The translations under genes and the position numbers were made by a program. Below the pieces are notes generated by a model. The model did no database searches and was not told where the DNA came from. It saw only the letters and a list, made by a program, of their open reading frames with translations. DNA of 64,000 bases from Archegozetes longisetosus (Eukaryota; Arthropoda; Arachnida; Sarcoptiformes; Trhypochthoniidae), in assembly GCA_018873245.2 (NCBI GenBank), contig JAEMBT020000002.1, positions 8,902,001 through 8,966,000 of the forward strand, read 5' to 3'. This document shows, in pieces, positions 1 to 20,030 of the stretch (positions are counted from its first letter, which is position 1; every line of letters starts with the position of its first letter).

Positions 1-835
1 AGTGTGATTCGCAACAAAACACAAGTGATAGACCATTAAAGTCTAGTTCGGTCAGCAAAGACTACTTTTTCTGCAATTTTTTATACTTAATATGCTTTGA
101 GAAAAGGTTTCGTTTGCATTTAAAGACTACTAATAAAACTGAAGTAACTTAAAATATGAAATGCATAGGTTTTGAAGGTTCATGACTAGGAAAAAGTTGC
201 TAACAATTGGCATTTAATATGGTTTGTTTATATCTATAGAAATTCATATTAAATGAATGCATGACTGGTCAGCATATATGACTACAGGAAGGATACATTT
301 CCTTTCGTTAATACAAGTTCAACGATTCTCCAAAAATTTTATTACAAAATAATACTATATTTAACTTTATTAAACCAATCGATTAAAACTTTATAACTAT
401 TTCATCTAATTATGGACCGAAAATGTATCAAAGAAAATATTTTAATGAGCGAATTCTCATTAACATATCTGATAAGCACTGGCTTCTAACTGAAAAATTT
501 AGGGGTTCAAACAAGTTAATATGTCATGTTTGGAATCTAACTTACGACCCAGTTCGGTAAAATAGAAAGGATCAGTTCTAGAACTATATTTTTCATATGT
601 ATGCTAAAAATGAATCATTTAATAGATATATCAGAAGCATAGCTCGCAAACTGTTTCAAAGAGCCACTAACAGGTTGCAAGTATTTAATAAATTATTCGT
701 CAAATTATCAAGTTAAATGATATTATTTTTCGAATGACAAGCAAATTAAAATTAGTAAAAGTTAGCGTCAAACGTAAGAGTAAATGACAATTGAATTAAC
801 TAAATGAACAAAATATAATATGTAGTAATTGATAC
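1..835 (-). other. Start of USH1G-like intron 1; no second exon seen
   Basis: Sequence downstream (on the minus strand) of the donor that ends the ankyrin exon at 836. I searched the minus strand for the continuation of the ankyrin repeats expected in Sans proteins and did not find it, so the next exon probably lies left of the window. The stretch is AT-rich with no convincing ORF. Confidence 0.5.
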
Positions 836-1011
836 CCTCTTCCAACCAAAGACCTCAAAGCCTCCAAATTTCCAGAAAATGCAGCCCAAAGAGTTGGTGT
901 CATTCCATCTTCATCAGGAGTATTGCAGTCCTTTCGCGTGGCATCTCTTAAAATATCGAGATATCCATCACGTGCTGCTCTTTGAAAGCGATCGCGACTT
1001 GAAATGGACAT
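836..1011 (-). CDS. USH1G: USH1G/Sans-like ankyrin-repeat scaffold protein, first coding exon (partial)
   Basis: Sans is a cytoplasmic scaffold with N-terminal ankyrin repeats and a C-terminal SAM domain. In vertebrates it acts in the Usher protein network of sensory cells. The exon begins at an ATG at 1011 and encodes about 58 residues with the diagnostic stretch [18 protein letters not shown], followed by [20 protein letters not shown], the first ankyrin repeat of the family. It ends at a GT donor (gtatca) directly after VGR plus two bases of Gly, where an RGG motif is expected in vertebrate homologues. The rest of the gene would lie to the left. The related ANKS4B is an alternative, but the N-terminus fits USH1G at least as well. 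Identification comes from recalled family motifs. Confidence 0.82.
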
Positions 1012-2144
1012 AGCACAATAGTTTGTTTCACTTTATTTCAATCGCTTTTAACAATTATTTGAAATGTTTTCACTCTAAACCTCCAAAGGTCAATCAAATT
1101 CTTTCAGTTAATTCTTATCCTTGCAATAAACAGATGAAAATCCATATCATTTATCATTAGTCTTAAGACAATTGCTGATAATCGACTTTTTCTAGAGTTA
1201 AACTTATACTAAAATTTCTCAACAAAAACTCAAAGCAATGGGATTTGAGTTTGAAAAGAGAGACACTCATTCAGACAATAGTTAGAAGTTGAAAATAGAT
1301 GTGGGCGAACACTCGTTCAGTTGTCATCAATACTCAATACTAAAAGCGTACTGCTTAGCATTTGCTTTCATAAAAAATTAATTTAAAAGTTGAACTAAAT
1401 CTTATGTTCAGCTTAATATTGAATTACATATATATTTAACTTTATTGACTTTCATTAAGTTTGAATAAAGAAAAACGAAAATAAGCTCATTCATACACAA
1501 CTGTTGCTCGTTTTAAGGCACTAAAAATGAAAATTTGACCACTAAGTAAATTCACACTTCAATCCTTTCTTATGTTTTGCTATTTGCAAACGTAATCGAA
1601 TTTATTATCGAAAAGTCAAAAGTTACAAATAAACGGAACTTTAATTATTGCACTCCTATTCGTATAATTTAGAACAAAACTCACTCAAAATCAACTTTTA
1701 ATCCACAATCACTTAGTAAACAAATACTAAAGTTGAGAAATATTAGATTCAAAACATTGGGCAGTAGCCAGATATTTGTAGTCTAAAACTTACTTTAGTT
1801 ATCTTCTATATGCTAAAAGTCGAAAACTTTTACCAAAAACTATTTAACCATTAAATAAGATATAAAATAAGGAAATAAGATTGTGTTAGCTTTATTTAAT
1901 GAGTTTGATCGGAATCAACAAAGGGTTTAAGTTTAGTGATTCGTCAGAGATAATAGGATTGAATCATAGATCGCCCATCACTATTATGACACTCCAGGTG
2001 TTATACAACAGACAAAACCTGTTACAGGTAAAGATCGCTAGTGAAAAAATAAACGCCATCTATTTAAACTTAAAACTTATCTAACTTAAAATGAAAAGTT
2101 CATTCGACTAAATAAAGCATAATTATTGGTAGACTTAATGGCTA
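1012..2144. other. AT-rich intergenic stretch upstream of the USH1G-like exon
   Basis: Contains the presumed promoter of the minus-strand ankyrin gene just right of 1011. A 61-codon ORF on the plus strand (1899-2084) has no recognisable features and is probably chance. Nothing else is seen. Confidence 0.5.
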
Positions 2145-2342
2145 CTCTGTTTCACGCTTCAAGTTCAAAGCTTTTACCACAAAAGCTTTGCTAAAATTTT
2201 CAACTTTTAAAGCATTAGGAAAATGTACGACTTTAGTATCAACTTTTCCAATCATTCCTCCAGATAGACAGGCTACAATTCCATAATCAAATGCGTTTTC
2301 AATAAATTCATAGTTAAGAAAAATACAAAATTCAAAATTCTA
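2145..2342 (-). CDS. Putative terminal exon of an unrecognised minus-strand gene
   Basis: The minus strand is open from a possible AG acceptor near 2343 to a TAG stop at about 2145, giving about 65 residues. Composition is balanced, with motifs such as FDYGIVACLSGGMIGK and KVVHFPNALKVENFSKAF. The residue pattern resembles a beta-rich globular domain rather than chance AT-rich translation. There is no ATG near its start, so if real it is the last exon of a gene whose other exons lie to the right (before 3 kb) and were not found. I do not recognise the family. It could also be a decayed fragment. Confidence 0.4.
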
Positions 2343-3025
2343 GTAGAACTTTAAAGAATTTAATGCAACGAAAAATATTACAATATTTAAGCTTTTATAT
2401 CATAATATATTTACGAACTTGGTGTTATTTCGTGGTTTTTAATGATTACACTACTAGCTTAATTACAACTTATATATTGTATAATACGATACATTATTAT
2501 AAGAATTAGATAACTAATTATCGAAGCTAATAATAAGGCATTTCTATTCAACTTAATATAACTGAAATGCATTCGCAAATCGAGTTTAGAGCAGCGATTC
2601 CGCGCAACCACCAATAACTAACATCCAATACAAGAAAATAACTTATAATCATTCAAAATTGCAAACTAATAGACAGTCAAAATTCAATTGAAGATCTAAA
2701 CTAACATGAAGTCAAACTAAACTAATAGAATGTTTGTAATAAAATCGACAGACAGATATTTGAAGTGGATTGACGAAATCGCGTTAGACTGAACCCGAAC
2801 AACAATAGGTTTGTTTAGAAACAAAAAAGCTTATATACAAGTACTTACAATAAATCTTGAAGATTGCATTCACTATAATTGAACTAAACTGTAATATTGT
2901 TGGCTCGAAATGGGATACAATCAAAAAACTGATATGTGAGCTAAATTAAACAAATTAACTGTTTTAAAGGTAAGGATCAAATAATATAGTTAAACAATTT
3001 TTGGTACGATTAAAATGATATAATA
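2343..3025. other. Intergenic or intronic AT-rich DNA
   Basis: No convincing coding, RNA or repeat signal seen on either strand. It separates two minus-strand gene ends. Confidence 0.4.
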
Positions 3026-3607
3026 TTATGTCAATTTTGAGCGTTTATGTGTCGGTGAATCCATAATGACATCACTTGAAGAAGAGGCGCGTTTACGCGA
3101 TTCAACGTGTCGATTGTATTCTTCAGTAATAAAAGCATTGAGTTCTGCGAAAGACGTCGAGTTATTGCTACTATTGGAGACCCGAGTTAATGTGTTTCTT
3201 CGAGAGTTATTACTTAGATTATTATTTCCGTGTTGTGGAGAACTTATTAAACCTACTATTTAAATAATTGCAATTAAAACATATGTAACTCATATAAAGA
3301 TCAATTGAAAAAATCAATTAAACTATCTATAAAACAATACCAGAGAGTGCGAGCGCTTCTCGAAATGTTTCTAAATCTGTTTCATCGTTGTTAGTAGTGT
3401 TCATATTAGAAGCAGAGTTAGAATCAGTTAACGTGTCCGTCAAACTAAGTCTAGTCAACGCCACCGAATGGTGTCCACCCGTTCGGCCAATATTGGCGTT
3501 ATAGAGAATCGTTTATGAATCTTGGTTTGTGTGGATTCCATGGTCCGATAGTGACCTGATTTAAGATGGTGAAGATTATCAAGAGCTTTTATTTCTTCCA
3601 GGAGGTT
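3026..3607 (-). CDS. Unrecognised protein, last two exons, with one apparent frameshift
   Basis: Two minus-strand exons fit together. Exon A (3607-3341) follows an AG acceptor and starts NLLEEIKALDNLHHLKSGHY, continuing in one frame to about 3470. The neighbouring frame then carries a Ser/Thr/Asn-rich stretch ending ETDLETFREALALS. The frame change needs one missing base near 3470-3480. A donor at 3340 (gtattg) and an acceptor at 3256 keep phase into exon B (3255-3026), which has an Asn/Ser-rich run, then FAELNAFITEEYNRHVESRK and a basic tail with KRSKLT before a TAA stop. The basic, Ser/Asn-rich C-terminus would suit a nuclear or regulatory protein, but that is a guess. Upstream exons were not located. 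The shift may be sequencing error or true decay. Confidence 0.5.
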
Positions 3608-3635
3608 CTTAAGTTACAAAATCTAAAATCTTCAG

Positions 3636-4352
3636 AAAGAGCCAAAGCCAAAACTGAGTTGTTCGAAGTCTGTTGAATCGACTTTAACGAAATTCAAAGA
3701 AAGATTGCGACAAAGAATCATTTCTATAAGACAGACGATTACTGGAATTTGTATTTTACAGCTATTCGTGTACTCAGCAAATATAACGGCAATTATTTAC
3801 GTGATACTTGTAGACAAATTCAATGCAGTGATTCACATAACAGGTCTAATCTATAACTTAACTGGTCTGAGCTCAATATTTATCTTTGATACAAGTGTTA
3901 AACTAAAGTCTATCGGATTAAATGCTTTTTACCTTTTAATCATTTGTATCCTTTTGGTTGCAAGCTTTTTATCAGACTTGGCACTGGTTTCACTGTTGGT
4001 ATTAAGCGCATGGTCTAAATTTGTGGGCAAAAGAGCCAAACTACTCCAACTTGAATTCCATTTAATAGACCTGATCAGCTCAAACTTATTGTTTATACTG
4101 TATCTCGTACTAACCATACTTTTACTAACTTTACGAAACAAAATCTTCGAATTCAGAAAATACAATAAATCAATACAAGAGTCAGAGTCTGAAAAAAGTG
4201 GAAAACTTGAAGTTAAATCTGATATCGAAAATAAATCGGAGAACAAATTGAAGGAAAATAAACAGAAGATAAACAATGATATTGAGAAAAGCGATTGTCA
4301 AAGAGGTAAACAGAAAGTCAATTCAAACAAATCAATGCAGAAGCAAACATGA
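3636..4352 (+). CDS. Putative multi-pass membrane protein, terminal exon, with a lysine-rich tail
   Basis: A 239-codon open stretch on the plus strand follows a possible splice acceptor (ttcag at 3631-3635). It has no in-frame ATG near its start, so it would be an internal or terminal exon. It encodes four hydrophobic segments (around GICILQLFVYS, ITGLIYNLTGLSSIFIF, LLIICILLVASFLSDLALVS and LLFILYLVLTILLLTL), then a hydrophilic Lys/Glu/Ser/Asn-rich tail of about 65 residues up to the stop at 4350-4352. No family is recognised. AT-rich DNA can produce hydrophobic ORFs by chance, so the long charged tail is the better evidence for coding. The first exon was not found. Confidence 0.4.
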   Translation, partial: KEPKPKLSCSKSVESTLTKFKERLRQRIISIRQTITGICILQLFVYSANITAIIYVILVDKFNAVIHITGLIYNLTGLSSIFIFDTSVKLKSIGLNAFYLLIICILLVASFLSDLALVSLLVLSAWSKFVGKRAKLLQLEFHLIDLISSNLLFILYLVLTILLLTLRNKIFEFRKYNKSIQESESEKSGKLEVKSDIENKSENKLKENKQKINNDIEKSDCQRGKQKVNSNKSMQKQT

Positions 4353-5542
4353 AGAGTGAAAACCAAAAAAGTTTTATTCAAAATGCAATGATTAGACAAT
4401 AGATGGGATAATGAGTCCTCAATAATTTGACGAATATGCACTTAGTTTTCATTGAATTGGTTGGTGAAAAATTAAAGAGTTATTTAAATTTTGGAAATGA
4501 GAAAGTAATTGAAAATATTTTCTATAATGAGAATGGGAATGAACCTAAAAATGCAATATATCTTCAGCTCTAATTACGTGCACTTTAGGCTGGAGTTGAT
4601 GAACTTAAAAAATTCAGATTAGAAGTTTGTTCAAACTCATTCAATCATGCAGTTTTTCAATCAATTAAGTATTGAGCCGAATCACTCATGCCTTTCAATT
4701 GAATTTCTTTTTTCGCTGATAGGTATCTATGAATTTAGTCTTTTATCTGTAACAGTACTCAATTGAAGAACTTGAAAGGAGCGATTCCGATAACAAATAC
4801 ACGAAAAATTACTGCTTAACTATAGATATCAGTTCGAAATGGATTGTAGAGTATTTTCAATATTTTGAAAAACTCAAACTGTGCTAAACTTAGGTGTGTA
4901 TTTAAATCTCACAACTTTTTATAAGCCAAATACAGCAGTTAGGACGACTAAATATTAGTTGAAATATGATTAGATTATTAGTTTTAATATTTTGATGAGC
5001 TTTACCGCAGTCGTGTGATCATAGAAGTTACCACAACTGTAAGGATTGTCTTCTTTAGTATACCAAAGCAAATGATGCGCATCAATAATGCTTTACAAGC
5101 CTGACGAGTAAGTAAGCTATGCTTCTATGGTTAGATTAACGTAGTTTTGATCAGGCATTAATCTATTGAACCATTGGATTTGATTAGATTTTATCAGGTT
5201 CGAAAGCATTTCAATTCTTTCATTAGTAAAAATACAGACTTTGGCCAAACAGCTCAATGAATCATCTTAATTTAATTTTCTTTAACCACAGAAATTCCAT
5301 ATCGTTAAAGAATTGCTTCAAAGTTGATATGTCTTTAAACTTTTCAACGACTACAACATCGAATTTAATTCTAATGTATTCAAAGAGTAATTATCTATTG
5401 AATAAGGTTTCAAAAGCATTGTTAGCGCGCATTACTTAATATCAAATTCAAGTTCAAAAATCAATTGTCATCCAATCGTTAAAATTATTAATGAAAAGTT
5501 GTTATAATAAGTTCTGAGTGTTTATCGATAGAATACCAATCA
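4353..5542. other. Non-coding stretch
   Basis: AT-rich DNA with many stops in all frames. A 60-codon plus-strand ORF at 5257-5439 has no features and is probably chance. It includes the presumed upstream region of the repeat-protein gene that starts at 5543. Confidence 0.45.
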
Positions 5543-6455
5543 ATGGGTTGTTGCGGATCTAAGAAACAAGAAGAAAGTCCATCATCTGGTGAAGAGCCTC
5601 AAACACAGGTAGAAGAAGTAGAACAGCCGACAAAAGAAGAACCAGCAGCTTCGCAAACAGGAGAAGAACCACAATCAAAACTGGATCACATATTGGTGAT
5701 GAATCCGATTCAAAGATACTTCAAGCGCCGACTGGATCGAAAACTGGGTCGAAGACAGGATCAAAGACAGGGTCGAAAACAGGTTCACAAATAGACAGGA
5801 CTTCGAGTATAGGCTCAACACTTGATTCCAGTTATGGCTCTTCATTATCAAAAACTGGCTCAACATCTTCTGGCACTGGGTCTAAAATAGGATCAACACT
5901 CGGTTCATCGACTGGTAGTTCGGCTTTGGGCTCATCCACAGGATCTAAGTTTACATCGACTCTAGAATCCAGCAGTTGTTCGGTAACCTCAAAAACTGGT
6001 TCTGCCATTGGTTCGAGTACTCGTTCAAAGTCAGGCTCAACGATAAGCTCTGGATCTAAGACTGGTTCGAAAACCGGTTCAAATTAGATTCAGGTTCGGC
6101 TAAAGGCTCAGTTCTGAAGGCATCAAGAACAGGATCTAATATTGGTTCGAGTACTGGCTCTAAAAGTGGTTCCGCGATCTATCCCTCTGGAGGCTCTGAA
6201 GTAAAGCCAAGCAGTAAATCTGGATCTAGTTTGGGATCGGCTTCTGGTTCAAAATCTGGTTCAAAAACGGGTGATCCAAAAGCAAACGATAAAACTGGAA
6301 GTAAAACAGGCTCTAAAACGGGATCAAAGATTGAACCAAAAACAGAATCTCCGAAAAGTGATTCAAATAATGACTCGAAGAGTGGTTCGAAAACTGGTTC
6401 TAAGACTGGATCCAATATTGGCTCGAAAACAGGATCGAAAACAGGAGCTCTTTAA
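5543..6455 (+). CDS. Putative lipid-anchored Ser/Lys/Thr/Gly-repeat protein, reading frame broken twice
   Basis: The ATG at 5543 starts MGCCGSKKQEE, a strong N-myristoylation (MG) plus palmitoylation (CC) context, then an acidic Glu/Pro/Gln stretch of about 40 residues. Near 5680 the frame slips by one base inside an AAAA run. The next frame then reads SKTGS-type repeats to 6084, where TAG follows. A second one-base slip at about 6082 (within aaatta) lets the third frame continue the same repeats (SGSKSGSKTG, GSKTGSNIGSKTG) to TAA at 6453-6455. Together this is about 300 residues of low-complexity, mostly 4-6 residue units. Because the composition continues through both slips, I infer one gene with two one-base deletions or two assembly errors, rather than three genes. 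No family is known to me. The predicted location is the inner membrane surface. Confidence 0.6.
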
Positions 6456-7669
6456 GAACCAATTCAGTCATATCTTAGTCGCTGTTAGTGTATTTGAAAA
6501 TAAACATTAAAGGGATATGATTTTACTTCAAAACTAAATTTTGCAAACATTTCTCTATTTATTGCATTGAAAGTATCTAAAAAATATGTGTTCGCAACAA
6601 TTCATTCTTAATATTCATTCTTAACGTTTGTCTATCACTCGATTATAATTTGATAATATGAGGGTTTCTTTTCAAATCTACTTTAATTTCAAATAGTCTG
6701 ATATCATATCAAACTGATTAATATTCAGGCAATGTTTCAAACAATAAAAATTTGTTTCATTTAAATTACAAAGAATTAGATTGTTCATTTGGTTAGAGCT
6801 GAGTTTATGGTCGATATAGGGCTTGGATATAACTAGTCATTTGTTTCAAAAGCATTATTCTCTTATGCCTAGCATTGCCTTTACCCAATTTAATCTAAAT
6901 TAGTTGTATATTTAGTTGATTGAGATAAGGAACGTGCTAAGCATAGCAGAACATTGCTGTGGTGAACACATGATTCCCTTATACCCGAACTCGAGCCTTT
7001 CTTTAATATATGAAACGTTGACTGTCTATGTTAGACTTTTGAGAAATTTAAATAACGAAAAGGCCTTATGAAATATTGATATTTTATTCAAACACTGAAT
7101 AATCGATGCCAGTCATAAGTTGATTGACTGTTAAAATTACTTCTAAAAGTATTAGAGTTTATAAATGAGATTTCATCAGATAAGGACCTCTAATCTCGTA
7201 AATGTAATCAATAATGAATTTACTATTTGAAGGGATCAATAGTATGAAATTTTCAGGAGAGTACAGAAAATAGTAAATCATTGCTTCACATCTTATGATT
7301 TGGTTTAAAAAGTATTTCAAATAACTGTTTCAAGTTTTCGAACTTAATTGTCATTAATATGATCGAAAAAACTGGTTTCTTGAGTAGTCTAATCAATCGA
7401 GAACAAATGAAATAAGTGTTGGTAAGACACAAGCAAAACCTACAGTAAACACAAGTCTTATATTAAGTGACATTCATTTTTATAAGTGATAGTTCTACAA
7501 ATAAAAAATGAGCTACAATTCAAAAAATCAAAATATTTATTAGACTCCACACCAAATTTAATAACGAGTTTTTATAACATCATAATAAAAATTAAATTGT
7601 ATTTTAACAGAATATTCATTTAATTGTATTAACGGATATATTGTCTGAAGAGGAAAAATAAGCTAATAT
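6456..7669. other. Intergenic region downstream of the FAS gene
   Basis: No gene seen. The part from about 7190 to 7669 is the 3' flank of FAS and has a diverged inverted counterpart at about 34500-34990, marking the extent of the old FAS-locus duplication. Confidence 0.6.
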
Positions 7670-15619
<7,950 letters not shown>

Positions 15620-16549
15620 TATCTCTTACTTTTAAATAGTCTGAAAATGATATTTAAACTTATTATACTTCAAAGTTTAAGATAATCATTGATCAAATGA
15701 AAAAGGCTTTAAATAATTTAAAATGAGAAATAGTGCTCAAAAGTTATTTTCAGTTGTTTGCGAAAGAGTTTCGAAAATAACCTAAAAATTGACTACTCGT
15801 GTGAATAAAAAATAATGATTTAAAAAGGTAACTAAAGAGATGAATAGTCAAAGTTGGAAAAACCTAAGTTAGACAAGTGGAACGAATTTGAACTACTTAT
15901 AAAAGAAGTGACACAATCAACTCACGCATCAATCAACATAACACACTAACTTATCTCTAATTCAATTCATAACATATCGACTTCAAACTTTTCTAGATTC
16001 AATAACTAGTTTGAAATTTTCCATTTATTTCAATACCTTCTTATAATTACAGACAATGAACTTTTGAAATTTCAGATTTACGAAAAATATCATTTGGGAA
16101 AAGGGAAACTTTATTTCAAAACCTAATAGTAGTCCAGCCTTCACTTTGGAATACAATTGAAACATGAGTGTAAAATCATTTTTCCCCAAAACTATCAGAA
16201 TCAATCTATAGGTGTTAAATGACCCATAAGTAGAACCTGCAGTTAGCTATAAGTTGACACAATGATAGTGCGACCGAATTGTAAGTTATGTCGATTCACA
16301 CACTAATGATTTTCTTCTATTTATTGTATGCTCGCAGCTTACGAACGAGTTTAGTGATGCAAAACAGGACAATAAAGTATCTCGAATATTCAATTATTTC
16401 TTGTATAGCCTCAATATTTTGTCATAAGAAAACATTTTTACATTATCTATTATTTTGTATGCAAACTAATCCTCATTAGTTCATGTTTGTTAATAAACTA
16501 CTCTTTTGTTACCTCAATTGGGTTTTCAATCTTTTTCAAATTTGAACTT
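15620..16549. other. FAS upstream region, proximal part
   Basis: Presumed 5' UTR and promoter of the minus-strand FAS gene. No TATA box can be assigned with confidence in such AT-rich DNA. A 63-codon plus-strand ORF at 16288-16479 is probably chance. Confidence 0.5.
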
Positions 16550-16870
16550 TAAATCTAATTCAATAGATTTCAAGTGAATGATATTCACTATAATTTAACT
16601 ACAAAACTTTCCTTTGGGAATAATATTTGATATAATACGGAAATCACATTGAAAAAGTCGTACGATAGACCAGAAAAGTTGACACGCAATAGCTGTAATC
16701 ACGGATTGCCCTAATTTTAAATCAACTTTTTTGACACAATCAATACAAAATAGTCATAAATTAAATACAATTGACTGATCTGCTCTGACCTTTTCCTCAA
16801 CTGATCAACTTTTTACTAGTTTTTCAGTTCTATCAAACACAATTACTTTAAGTTTCATACTTAAAGACTC
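16550..16870. repeat. FAS-upstream segment with an inverted, diverged copy at 40.29-40.59 kb
   Basis: Read on the opposite strand, this segment aligns by eye with 40290-40590, sharing landmarks such as the core ACACGCAATAGCTGTAATCA, followed by ATTTTAAATCAACTTTT and later TTTTTACTAG. Identity looks roughly 75-85 percent. It lies 0.9-1.2 kb upstream of the FAS start, so it belongs to the same duplicated block as the truncated FAS copy. Confidence 0.75.
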
Positions 16871-18649
16871 ACATTTTGCAGTGCTTTACAAGTGCTTCAA
16901 GGCTTAAACTTTAGTGTAATTATAACTATTTTCACCTAAAGTTTAATTAGTTTTATTTATAAAATCTATTTCTAGTCATTTAAGTTAATCTGATACACAA
17001 GTTTAGTGTTTGTCAAATTACACATCGGATAATTAGCTAAAAAACTTAAAATAAATTAATTGCTATTTCATAGAAAAAATTAATTCAAGGCTTAGGTGAG
17101 AATAGATATAAAATTATTATTCTTTTAATTGAATGACAGTCAGAGTGATGATAGAGATCAAGATTCAAATAGCGTACGAAATGAATAAGTATTACAAACT
17201 TTCTAAAACTTTTGACGACCTCTAAACTAGACAACTCTGAGCGTTGCGGAGCATTCAATTTATCGATCGGAAAAAAATTCTTCAATTCTGTATTGGATTC
17301 ATCTTCTCAACCTTGAACTTGGTTACATTCAAACAATATTCTATGTACTAACATATCAGTAATATTATTTGAAAAAAATCAAAAATAATCACTAAATTAA
17401 ACAGAATTTGACAGAATATACAAATGAATACTTATAGTAATTGAAATGAAAGCACTAAAAGTTTTTACTAAAAACTATTAAGTTTTAAAAAATAAATTGA
17501 ATACCTAAAATACAAGTCCAACAAAAGAGTAGTAAAATATAATCAATTTGTTGATTGAAAACCAATTCAAACACGAAATATCCAACGAATAGTCAAATTT
17601 ATAACAATAAGTAGAATATATTAAATTTATTACTTAAACAGAATAGTTATCAAAATATTGTATTTAATGAATTTAATATAACTTGTATTATACAAAAGGT
17701 GTGGAGTCTATCAAAGTATATATTAATTCTATTAAAACAATATTGAAATAACTAAATGAGAAGTTTTACAACAATGAAGACTGACTGGTTATGCGGCACA
17801 ATATATACGAACAGTTAGAAAGTTTGGTGTGTGTCAAGTCTAGAAGTATGGTATGGCATCATACGTTATGATCTTATATTCACTCTATTCCCTGCTTTAG
17901 TACATTCACACATCTTTCTATAGGATATGCAATAGCGCTCAATGCAGTTAAACCCAATATCAGGTGATATCACATGAATCGCGTGATATCACAGCCAATC
18001 GTATGCGCTCTCTATCGACAGATAGTCAGTCTTTCGGTATGTTTGACGGCATTGCGATTGTCTCGCATATGATCGTTTCTTAATTTTGATCACATGTAAC
18101 CCTTTCGGTCATTTTCCTAATGAGTCTGATTATAGTTTTGCTTACATTCTTAGATCTATCTATCAATAATGAATAGAAGGATTAGTTTATAATAATATTT
18201 GAAATAAATAAATGTATAGAATTGAGAAATGGCTTTAAATTTTCACTGACTTATTGGTTAATTATGTCACTCATTGCTTTTATAGTGAATCGAATGCTCT
18301 GACTCTGCATCCGATGACGAAATACACGAACATATCTATTAGTGTTTGACAGATCTATTATACTTTTAGTACAACTTTATTGTACTTTTAGTCAAATAGC
18401 TATTACTTATGGTTAGTATTAAAACATGGGTTGTCATGACTATTAAATAAATTTGCACTGTCAATGTTTAAACATGTCTATTACAAATTAAATAATAGTA
18501 ATAAAATTGGTTTTCTCAATAACAGTCATTTGTTAAACTTTGTATCATTTCGTTCACAACAAAAAGTTGAAACTTAGTCAATACTACTCTCTCCCAACTC
18601 CTATCAATTTCAACTTATTTTTCTATATCTAAGTTTATTTTATTGACGA
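16871..18649. other. Non-coding AT-rich DNA between two duplicated segments
   Basis: No gene recognised. The minus strand at 17085-17330 is open for about 75 codons but shows no family signature and lacks a clear start. A short inverted motif (GTGATATCAC repeated near 17965 and 17983) is present. Nothing else is seen. Confidence 0.4.
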
Positions 18650-20030
18650 TTTCAAGTTTTGCTTCACTTGTTTAAAAATGATTATGAAAACTAAATTTAT
18701 TGCAAGATTGTTATGTTGATTAAAGTATGCTATTTAAGCGACACATTTATGGTTACTTATCATTTTTATAGCATTTTATTATTCGCTTGGGATTTTATTC
18801 ACGTGTTTGTCGTACATCAAAGTTATAAATGTTTTAGTCTTTTAGTAATTTGATGACTAATCAATGTATTGATAAAAGTTTGAAAACATTTCTTTAATAT
18901 ATTGAATATCAAATTTTTACCTTTAATTCTTTACTACCAGTTCTGAAATTTACACAAAATTGAAGCGCTACAAAAGAGTGGTTTGTCATACAAACTTGAA
19001 GACAAAATTTGAAGTATTAAGTATATTGATAAAAAGTATTGAATAATTGAATGATCAATTAAGAAATACTAAAAGCAAGGTTTCTATGATTTTTATGCAC
19101 CCAATCGATTTGATGCAATTTAATCGTTGTGCCTCTCAATTAGAAACGAGTTTGCTCACAAAGCCCTTGTGAACAACTTACGTAGAGCTTATTAATTAAT
19201 CCCATGACTTAGTTGCTTCGGGTGTATTTCTTCACATTTTACTCAAACCTAATATTTTTCAAGAACTGTATTTAAAAAAGTGTTTAATGCATGATATGAT
19301 GCCATAACTTGAGTGTTATCTCAATGTTAATATTGAACATTAATATTATCATTAAATCTATTCCATAAGATTAATGCGTGATTTGTAAGCAGCTGATGTC
19401 GAAATGTTTGAGCTGTATCCAAGACAAACTATAAATGAAGTTAAATAATATAATAATTTATTAAATGTTTGTATACTGAAATGTTCTGTCATATTAACTT
19501 TAAACTAAATATTAACTTTTTTAGTTTTCCTTCCTCATAACTTTTAGAAAAGTTGCAATTTTAGTCAAATTGCCACTTATTATGTACGAAAACATTTCCA
19601 AAAGGGTGCGATTAGGGCAACCAATTCCAGTATCAAGACTATACGCGTAAAACAATTAAGACAATCGCTAAACTAATTGAAAACTTTCCAAATTGCTGAA
19701 AGTTCCTAAATATAGTCATAAAAATGTCTATCGATAATATGACCCCAGGTTTTAATAATTGTATCGTAAATTCAGATTTATATCTCAATTTTTTAGGTCC
19801 TGATTATTATGAAACTCGAGATATAAATACGATTCAAAGAAAGATTTGGAGAAAAAATGATTTTGTATTTTGAGGTAAAAAGTCTGGGGTGAGTAAAAAT
19901 ATAACTAAAATCCCAGAAGAAAAGCAGTAAATGAGGAAACCGTTCAAAATGTGATAAATGCCTGCAAGTTATCCTTGGACAGATGATCAGAAAACCGACA
20001 CAACTCGTTATTCAACCAAATTAACTTTCC
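18650..20030. repeat. Segment with an inverted, diverged copy at 41.85-42.56 kb
   Basis: On the opposite strand this DNA matches 41850-42560 in order, with landmarks such as AACTTGCAGG followed by the counterpart of TGATCATCTGTCC, then the long core ATGCTATAAAAATGATAAGT and TAAATAGCATACTTTAATCA. The copy is shorter, so it has internal deletions. This extends the duplicated FAS-upstream block to about 4.4 kb from the FAS start. Confidence 0.75.

Noticed and set aside
3929..4276. 115-codon minus-strand frame
   Set aside because: Its Phe/Ser/Leu/Asp-rich sequence mirrors the Lys/Glu codons of the plus-strand membrane-protein ORF. There is no independent support.
17085..17330. Possible minus-strand exon (KNFFPIDKLNAPQRSELSSL)
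   Set aside because: Locally protein-like but soon degenerates into AT-rich noise, has a stop just upstream, and no donor/acceptor pair or homologue could be supported.
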